DNA of 64,000 bases from Panicum virgatum (lineage: Eukaryota; Streptophyta; Magnoliopsida; Poales; Poaceae): contig NC_053142.1 in assembly GCF_016808335.1 (NCBI RefSeq), positions 772,001-836,000 on the forward strand, read 5' to 3'. Each line of letters opens with the position of its first letter. The stretch's first letter is position 1. The notes under the pieces are model-generated. The model did not search any database, was not told the origin of the DNA, and saw only the letters and a program-made list of their open reading frames with translations. Shown piece by piece: positions 56,028 to 64,000 of this stretch. The position numbers and the translations under genes are program-made.

Positions 56028-59000
56028 ATGCACCGGCAATGGATGTACAATGCTGACCGACGTTCGAATGAATTCATTGAAGACCTGCATTATTTTTTGT
56101 TTGTGGCTGAGGCAAATAAGCGAAAATGGTTTTATGTGCTGCCCGTGTGTTCATTGCAACAATAACAAGGATTACTCATCTTCAAAAATCCTACACAGCC
56201 ACATTTTCGCAAATGGTTTCATGGAGAAGTATGTTTGTTGGACGAAGCACGGAGAACAGGGGGTTACCATGGAAGACAATAAAGAAGATTTTGACGACCA
56301 CTTTCCCGGAAATGCTGGATTCGGTGCATGCGATGACGATATTCCCATGGAAGAGCCCGAAGTAGATGTAGCAGAAAATGATCCCAGCGACGATCTGGGG
56401 CAGGCATTGCACAATGTGCAGGTAGACTGTGAGAGTGAAACGGAGAAGTTAAAGTTCCAGAAGATGTTAGAGGACCACCGTAAGTTGTTGTATCCATATT
56501 GTGAAAATGGATTGAAAAAACTTGGCACCACCTTGGAGTTGCTGCAATAGAAGGTGACAAATGGTGTATCCGACAAGGGATTTGGTGAATTACTCAAACT
56601 TGTTAAAAAAAATACTTCCTAAGGACAACAAATTGCCTACCACAACGTATGAAGCCAAATAATTATTTGCCCTCTAGGATTGGAAGTGCAAAAGATACAT
56701 GCATGCCCCAACGACTGCATCCTCTACCGAGGCGAGTACGAGAATTTGGATGCATGTCCCGTATGCAGTACATTGTGTTACAAGATTAGAAAAGATGATC
56801 TTGGAGATGTCGAGGGGGAGCCTCCCTGGAAGAGAGTTCCTGCGAAGGTCATGTGGTATTCGCCTATAATACCAAGTTTGAAGCGTCTGTTTAGAAATAA
56901 ACATAATGCTAAATTGATGCGATGGCACAAAGAGGAACACAAGAAAGACTCGATGTTGAGACACCCCGCTGATGGGTCGCAGTAGACAAAAATAGATAGA
57001 ACATACCCTGAATTTGATTTGGATACGAGAAACATAAGGTTCGGTTTGAGTATGGATGGCATGAATCATTTTGGTGAGATGAGTAGTGGTCATAGCACTT
57101 GGTCTGTGACTCTTTGTATGTACAATCTTCCACCATGGCCCTGCATGAAACGGAAGTTCATCATGATGCCAGTGCTTATCCCGGGCCCAAAGCAGCCCGG
57201 AAATGACATTGATGTGCACCTAAGACCATTGGTCGAAGAACTTTTATTGCTCTGGGGCGATGAAGGTGTACGGATGTGGGATGAATACAAACAGGAAAAC
57301 TTTAACCTATGAGCATTGCTGTTCGTAACGATCAATGACTGGCCTGCTCTTAGTAACTTGTCAAGATATTCGAACAAGGGATACAAAGCATGCACACACT
57401 GTTTAGATGATACCGATAATATATGGTTGACTCACTGTAAGAAAATTGTATACATGGGTCATCGTCGGTTTCTTCCCATCAGACAAGTTTACGAAAGAAG
57501 GGCAAGAATTTCAAAGGCCAAGCGGACCACTGAACAAAACTGATGCACCGTAATGGTAAAGACGTCTTCAATATGGTAAAAGATCTAGAAGTTATTTTTG
57601 GAAAGGGACCTGGTAGCCAACCTGTTCCGAACGAAAACGGAATGACGCCCATGTGGAAGAAGAAATCTATATTTTGGGAGCTACCATATTGGGAAGTCTT
57701 AGATGTTCGTCATGCAATTGATGTGATACACTTCACGAAGAATCTTTGCGTCAACCTGATAGCATTCTTGGGAGTTTTCGGAAAGACAAAAGATACAGTA
57801 GAAGCACGTCAAGAATTGCAACGTATGGAAGAACGAGATGCCTTACATCCACAACAGCGAGATAATGGACGAGAATACTTAAGTCCTGCCAGCTATACTC
57901 TTAGCAAGGAAGAGAAGGAAACTATATTTGACTGCTTGAGCAGTATAAAGGTTCCATCTGGATACTCATCCAATACAAAAGGAATCTTAAATTTGGCAAA
58001 GAAGAAATTTACAAATCTCAAGTCCCATGACTGCCATGTGCTTATGACCGAACTTCTTCCGGTTGTGCTGCGGGGGATTCTGCCTGATAACGTCCGGTTA
58101 GCCATCGTGAAGCTATGTGCCTTCCTCAATGCAGTTTCTCATAAGGTAATTGACCTGGAGAATTTGATAAAGCTGCAAAATGATGTGGTGCAATGCCTTG
58201 TTGGCTTTGAGCTGATATTTCCACCATTTTCTTCAACATCATGACACATATTCTAGTGCACCTTGTTAAAGAGATTGATATCTTAGGACCAGTATTTCTA
58301 CACAACATGTTCCCATTCGAAAGGTTCATGGGGGTACTCAAGAAATATGTTCGTAATCGAGCTCCTCCAGAAGGAAGCATCGCCAGTGCCTACAGAACTG
58401 AGGAGGTCATTGACTTTTGTGTTGACTTTATTGATGACCTCAAACCGATTGGAGTCCCTGAATCGCGATATGAGGGGAGACTAACTGGAAAGGGTACATT
58501 AGGAAAGAAATCTTATGTCTGCACAGATGATTTCTCATTCAAGAAAGCGCATTATGCGATTCTTCAACAATCATCCTTGTTGACTCGTATATCGAGGAAC
58601 ACAAGAAAATTCTGCTCTCTGAATTCCCGGAAAAGTCTGAGGCATGGATTACACGTGAGCACATGAACACTTTCTGCAGCTGGTTGCGGAAGCATCTAAT
58701 GCATAATATGGATATAAGTGAACAACTGTTCTTATTGGCTAGGGGACCATCTTGGAATATCTTAACATACCAAGGGTACGAGATAAATGGAAACACATTT
58801 TATACGATATCCCAAGATAAAAAGAGTACCAACAAAAACAGCGGTGTTCGTATGGATCCCACGGACAATAATGGAAAAAAGGACACATATTACGGCTACA
58901 TTGATGAGATATGGGAGCTGGATTACGGTCCCAATTTCAAGGTGCCTCTATTTTGTTGCCAATGGGTTAAGCTATCTGGAGGAGGGGTAACAAAAGATGA

Positions 59001-59364
59001 GTATGGGATGACAATAGTTGATCTCAACAATCTTGGGTATAGAGACGAGCCGTTTGTCCTAGCTCATGATGTCGCTCAGGTTTTCTACATTAAAGACATG
59101 TCCAGTAAGCCAAAGAAGGGGATAAACAAGCAAAAGGATCATGAGCCTAAGCGACACATAGTTCTATCAGGGAAGAGAAACATCGTTGGAGTGGAGGACA
59201 AGACAGACTTGTCAGAAGAATATAATAACTTTGTTGTCATTCCACCTTTAGAAGTAAATGCTGGTCCATGCATCCTGCTAGCCAATGATGATTTAGAAGT
59301 AAATCATAATCAAGGGACATTTGTTAAGAGAAAATCTGTTACCGCTAATCTTTCATGTACTTGA
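56028..59364 (+). pseudogene. CACTA transposase (TNP2/TnpD type)
   Basis: ATG 56028 opens MHRQWMYNADRRSNEF, the transposase-associated domain. One extra A near 56116 shifts the frame, which continues NGFMCCPCVHCNN, SSKILHSHIF. The transposase_21 core follows (ACPNDCILYRGEYENLDACP; GLSMDGMNHFGE; NLPPWPCMKRKFIM; IPGPKQPGNDIDVHL; KGYKACTHC), then a Cys/His-poor linker, a DUF4218 region (HNMFPFERFMGVLKKYVRN, 58290-58350) and DUF4216 (YYGYIDEIWELDYG, 58888-58929). Stops at 56548 and 56983 fit TGG to TAG, and 57310 fits CGA to TGA. Frame changes lie near 57540, 58240 and 58660. The protein family binds CACTA ends and catalyses excision. This copy is inactive. Confidence 0.88.
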
Positions 59365-59701
59365 ATCAGTTTCTATTTTTATATACAAAAGTAATGACAA
59401 TTCGAATACTTTTATTATATATGTACTTTACCATTATTCTTTATGTGTTATATATATATAATTTTCACTTAATTATCAGACTCAAGTATAATTTTCATAC
59501 AATAATATGGATTACTCAACTAATTTTATTTATTTCATGAAATTACATTCGCATTAACACACTATACTCTCTCACTAACACACACAATCTTACTAACACA
59601 CACACACGCTATCTCTCAAACTCACACACTACTCATTAATATCATGAAATTGCTTAATTTTACAAAAAAATTCACTTTTTAAACGTTAATATCGTGATAG
59701 A
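59365..59701. other. AT- and CA-rich spacer after the transposase
   Basis: 59560-59630 has many CACACA/ACTCAC words of low complexity. No gene. ATAGA at 59697-59701 precedes the LTR; no second copy after a CA end was found downstream. Confidence 0.5.
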
Positions 59702-60690
59702 TGTTGGAAATATGCCCTAGAGACAATCGTAGAGATGATCATATTTCCTTGTATTCATGATTAATGAAGTGTTCCTTGAATATCCATGAAAGACAATTTG
59801 TATTGATTGACAATTATGTGAATTGTCTATGAGACTCTTTACTTGTATGATTATTCTAAAGCTGTTCCTAGTCGGAGTTCATGTGAGGACACACATGGAT
59901 ATTAGACTAGCACATGTATTAGTTGATGACTATGTTTCACAAGTCATGGACATGTAGATGTCAAACTAATAATGTGGGCTCATGTGGGATATGAGTCTGA
60001 ACTGACCCAACACGAGATGATGACTTCTCATTACACAATATGTACGCTGTGTCCTAAGACCTGAGATCGTCGTATGTACTCAATATGTGAACCGACTTAC
60101 TTAGGAGCCATCAAACGCTGCACCGTAATATGGTAGTCATAAAGGTGGCTTTCGGGTCTGTCAAGAAGCATGCTGTGAGACATAGTCGGTCAAGATGGGA
60201 TTTGCCCCTCTCTACAAGAGAGAGATATCTCTGGGCCCCTCGAGTGATTCGGATCAGGAAATGCATGGCCATGCTGGGATTAAGAGTTAACCAAGAATTC
60301 CGAATCATAGGATCGAGAAAGAGCGGTTGGCTTGGAGCTAGACCAAATATCGTGAGGCAAAAGGAACAACATGTATATGATATTGTGGCGGCTCATCTGA
60401 TATGATCTTTGTGTGCGTATAGGAGTTGACATGTCTTGCTAGAGGTCACTGTCTACTATTGGGCCGAGTAAGAGTACTCGGGCCATGTCTATTCGCATGT
60501 GAGCCCATAGGGTCACACACTTAAGGGAAAGAAGCCTGATAAGGATGAGATCCGAATTAGACTGGGCTTAGGTGCACTAATGGGCCTTTTCGGCCCAAAA
60601 GGGGGCGCCCAAGGTGGGGCCCAAGGCAGCCCACCTAAGGGGCTATATAAACAGAAGAGAGGGGGGCGCCAAAACCCTAGACTGTTACTA
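59702..60690 (+). repeat. Angela-type LTR, U3 half
   Basis: TGTTGGAAATATGCCC at 59702 follows the LTRs at 1946 and 8588 through AGTCGGAGTTCATGTGAGG, GTAATATGGTAGTCAT and the conserved TATATAAA box (60644-60651) to CAAAACCCTAGAC near 60683. It carries an extra 16 bp (CGTAGAGATGATCATA region) near its start. Beyond 60690 the similarity stops. Confidence 0.85.
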
Positions 60691-61690
60691 TTCATGGTTA
60701 CTATTTACTATTTACTATTCACGGTTACTGTTTACCCCCTATATACCTCTCCTTCTTCCTCGCCCCCCCTGTTCCCCCAACACTTCGCGATATTCTTGAT
60801 TTCCACCGGCGCGCCGTCGTCCCGCTGCTCGATCCGACGGCTCCTTCTCACCATCGTCGTCGTCCCCGAGCGCCGCCGTCCCCTGCCGCCAGAGGACGTG
60901 CCGCTCGAGCTTCGCCGCCCCATCGCGCCGTCGTCCCCGAGCGCCGTCGTCGCCGACCACTGCCCCCGTGCAGGCGGATCTGCCCCCCTGGCCGGGACAG
61001 CTGTAGGCCATGCGGTTCCGGGGTTTGCGCAGCGGTGGCGGCGTGGAGGGGTTGCTGGCGGGTTTCCTCGCCGAAACCCTAGGCTGGCGGCTCCTCTTGG
61101 TGGTGGAGGAGCAGCTCATCGGCGGCGCCGTGGTGGTGTGGCCGGCCATGGTTTTTGGCAGGTCTGTGGTCCCGTGGCGGTGCTGCTGACTGTGCCGGAC
61201 ACGGTGGTGGCTGCTCCTCTCCGATGGGGAGCACCGGCAAGGCGTTGCGGGACTGCTGCCCTTTCGGGTGTGGGGGCGGCGGAGGGGCTCCCTCCCTCTC
61301 TGCTCATCCCCCGCCTCCTCTTCATGATGGTCGTTCCGTGGCGGTGGCAGGGGTTGTGCTGGCGTTGGGGGCGGTCTTCGTCTATGCCGTCCTTCCCCCA
61401 TGCCTCCGACTGCCGTCGTGGGGCGGTCGTTATGAAGATGGAGGCCATGGCGTCCACGGGGGTGCTGCTCCGGGGCTATGCTCCAGATCCGGTACCTTCA
61501 GGGGGTGGCAGTGCCTGTGTCGGGAGCTCGGCCGCCGGCGGCTACGGCTTCGGCAAGCGGTTGGTGGTCGTACTCTGTGGCGGAAGGCACACTCCAAGAA
61601 GAAAAGATGCTCATAAACAAGTGTCAAGGAGAGAGGCAAACTCCAAGAAGAAGGAAAGGACCACTAGAAGCATCTACTCTTCATCATAGG
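60691..61690 (+). other. GC-rich sequence downstream of the LTR promoter
   Basis: Opens with four ACTATT(C/T)A(T/C)-type repeats (60686-60730), then a GC-rich stretch with a 369-codon open frame (60580-61689) and overlapping frames on both strands. Codon order gives Arg/Gly/Ser-rich protein without known domains, so composition is the likeliest reason. It could be the R/U5 and leader of a different subfamily, or captured host sequence. Confidence 0.35.
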
Positions 61691-64000
61691 GGTGCTCCTG
61701 TGACAAAGGTAACATCTGAAGGTAAGTGGTCATTATTTAGAAAGCTCTACCTTGACTCTGGTATACACCTAAAGAAATGAATAAACATCTTTGAGGTACA
61801 ACTTGCTTGATTCAATATGACTAACTCAACTTGTTTTATTTCTTAAGCTTGTTCATAACACCACACTATTGATTTCATAGTCATAATTAAGCGAGCTAAA
61901 TGTGGCATCTTTGGGAGATGGTTGTCTTAATCATGAAACTGTTTGATACATAATGAAAAGTTGATAGTACATCCTTTAGTTAAGCAATTCTACTCTTTCT
62001 ATCAAAAGGGTTTACATGATACATTCATGCTCATCCTTCTGATCTTGCCACCCATACAATGAACAAGGCATATCAATCTCATCTTGTTCAATGTGCCAAA
62101 GGTTAGAGGAGAATTTATAAGGTTTTGGTTCTGTTGGTGTTTTTCCACCAACAGAGCCCATGCACTTGATTTCTACCTTGTCTTTGCAAGCAGGACACAC
62201 TTCAAGCAAAATGTAGGGGAGTTATTTGATTTCCCAAATCCTACAAGTGAAGTTCTGAATCCGCAACATGCACACTAAGCAAGATGCTGCCAGCTTCTGC
62301 AATTAAGGCTTCACTTCAAACTGCTGGACAAACAAAGAACAAGGGTGACACCATCCTCGGAACCATCATCTCAAGAGGTACAATCATCAATGTCTTCACC
62401 TTCGATGAGATGATGCACCTAAGGAGTGAACATGGCAAGAAGTCTTGTTCGAAGGACTTAAATCATCAAACCCTCGCCAGGGAGGTAAACTTGGTAGTTA
62501 TCCATATTTCCCTTTTTAGCACTGCATAAGTTTTTCCATTAGCATATTTACTTTCCCACACTGCATAATTAATTCATGTTGCATATTTACTTTGTTACAT
62601 GTGCATAAAAGAAAATGTTATTGAATTGCATCCTAAAAATGCCAAGCCCCGTGTGAATGATTCTGTGGTGTGTAACAACCCGCAGGGATATCCACCGTGG
62701 TGGCATAAAATAAAATAAATTTGCATTCATCCTGTGCATTTTCTCTTGCATCATTTAAAATATAAAATTGCAAAAATATTAAAAGAGAGATCCTGATAAA
62801 GGATGAGGTTCTAGATAATCAAGGCTTAGAGTTTTATCACTAACACTTAATTAGTTCCACAAGCTTTATTGTCTATTTGAGCTTCACAGGATTTGGAGGA
62901 TCAAGAAGAGCTGACACGCAAGTGGATGTTCTATCCACTGTCGGAGTGCTGTCTCAACAGTCACCAATATTGACACTCCATAAGAGGAAGTACAACTCCA
63001 CTGCCAGTTTGCTACACTTCAAGAGTGAACGACTGCGTCAACAACCAGCTTGGGGGAGGGCATCCCCTGTGTATCTAGCTAAGTATTTCTTTCCTTCTAC
63101 AATTATTGAGTTTACTTTATTTTAAAACAATAAAAAGATGCATAACCTTAAAACCAAATAAAGATTTCTTTTTATAAATCTTGTGTGATCTTTAGGTTTG
63201 AAATAAAATAAAAAGTGAGAGTGTACAAAGCTTTGCCTGTTAAAATAAACTCTGAAGATAATCTCTTTACATGGAAATGATGAATAGTTGCTCTGCCGTA
63301 ATTCCTTTCAAGTACCTAGTTTTCAACCTCGAACTCTCTCGAGTTTTGGACACAACTGTTTTGGCCTAAGATTTGCTCTGAACCTGAAACTTGTGGGTTG
63401 CGAATGCTTGATCTAAGTCTAGGTAGTTGACGGATATGAGACGAGAAGGTCTGAGCTGCTGTTTATCATGTTCCTAGTGACACTAGAGTTCTGGAGATTT
63501 TATCTTCTGAAAATCTTAAAATGCTACATGATGAGTTCCTGTATGACGAGAGCTTAAATTCCCACCACAGCCATATATGCATGCTTGTTAGAATAGGAAA
63601 AACTTCCACATTTATTTACTGCTTGTGTGCATTGAGTTTGGTCGAGCTGTGTTGACCCTTAGGAGCTTTTCATGCGGTTAAAATCAAGATCACACACACC
63701 ATGCACCCCTTGCTACTTCTACCCTGGAAGTACGCACCACCATATTCACCCATTTAGATCCACTCAAAAATGTTCTGCTCCTACACTGGGAGTGAACACA
63801 AAAATATTCCCCATAGGTTTTCCTTATCTGCTACCCAAATTCCAAAATAAATGCTCCAAGTTGTTATCATCTTTTCTCTCAAAATTCCATTGTATCAGAG
63901 ATTGGGCTATTTAAAAAAAAAGAGAGAAGAAAAAAAAGTGAAAAAAGAGAGAGAAAAAAAAGAACGTGTGATGAACAAAATATTATAGCAAAGCCCCAGT
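61691..64000. other. Probable non-coding interior of an LTR retrotransposon or CACTA remainder
   Basis: Short frames only (e.g. 62284-62529, 81 residues, no known domain). AGCTTGGGGGAGGGC at 63047-63061 resembles the purine-rich junction after pol in Athila/Tat-type elements. 63911-63963 is an A/G-only low-complexity run apart from two T bases. Neither boundaries nor family can be fixed from the sequence. Confidence 0.3.

Larger units (their letters stand above)
54715..59700 (+). mobile_element. CACTA (En/Spm) element, left part
   Basis: Left terminus CACTACTACGTTCCAGGCC at 54715, then a subterminal array of TTTTGTCCCGG, GGGACAA and CCGGGAC words to 54900, as in grass CACTA families. It contains a small ORF (55497) and a decayed TNP2-type transposase (56028-59364). 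No right terminus is in view. An Angela-type LTR begins at 59702 and probably interrupts the element. Confidence 0.85.

Noticed and set aside
1..64000. CRISPR arrays, bacterial operons, phage or integron features
   Set aside because: Direct repeats present are LTRs, tandem units or microsatellites; the gene content is entirely plant nuclear transposon and host type.

Overview
The window is repeat-dense nuclear DNA from a plant, most likely a grass. It contains Angela/BARE-type, SIRE-type and chromovirus LTR retrotransposons, CACTA elements with CACTACTAC termini, a Helitron with the grass CCCGTGCGTTGCAACGGG motif, hAT- and Harbinger-type MITEs, L1 LINEs and an armadillo-fold membrane protein gene with BLE2-like features. 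No prokaryotic features, rRNA genes or convincing tRNA genes were seen. Almost everything outside one gene is transposon-derived.

Layout. 1-16739: a three-level nest. A MULE transposase pseudogene (14126-16176, minus) is cut by a SIRE-type copia element (1-14125, minus), whose protease region is cut by an Angela-type copia element (1946-9908, plus; target duplication GTTGC). 16740-17566 is a Helitron in an A/T site. 18375-18617 is a MITE. A block at 18620-19950, holding a 5'-truncated LINE, recurs without the LINE at about 51990-52527. 20806-30550 is a degenerate minus-strand copia with a short LTR. It is interrupted at 21044-25430 by a chromovirus fragment carrying a U5 end at both termini and flanked by AATTT. 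30580-31887 holds an odd tandem repeat, a GC-rich stretch and a CACTA terminus.

The one host gene candidate is an armadillo/BLE2-like membrane protein gene. Its probable first exon is at 32086-32346 and its body at 46232-49136. The roughly 14 kb between them would be an intron filled with a PIF/Harbinger remnant, LTR fragments, a fold-back element and a young copia element (39411-46037, target duplication TAAAC, LTRs nearly identical, one uninterrupted 1381-residue ORF). The gene body carries two apparent frameshifts, so it is either a recent pseudogene or contains sequence errors.

49137-64000: a tiny LINE tail with a 15-bp target duplication, CACTA termini, an unidentified gene fragment carrying a hAT-like MITE, a large CACTA element (from 54715) with a decayed transposase, an Angela-type LTR whose promoter half is conserved but whose downstream half is unrelated, and sequence resembling non-coding LTR-retrotransposon interior.

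I found no new defence or metabolic system. The strongest oddities are the chromovirus insertion with U5 at both ends, the young copia with no visible primer-binding site whose gag-pol frame starts inside the LTR, and the Angela-type LTR with exchanged R/U5.
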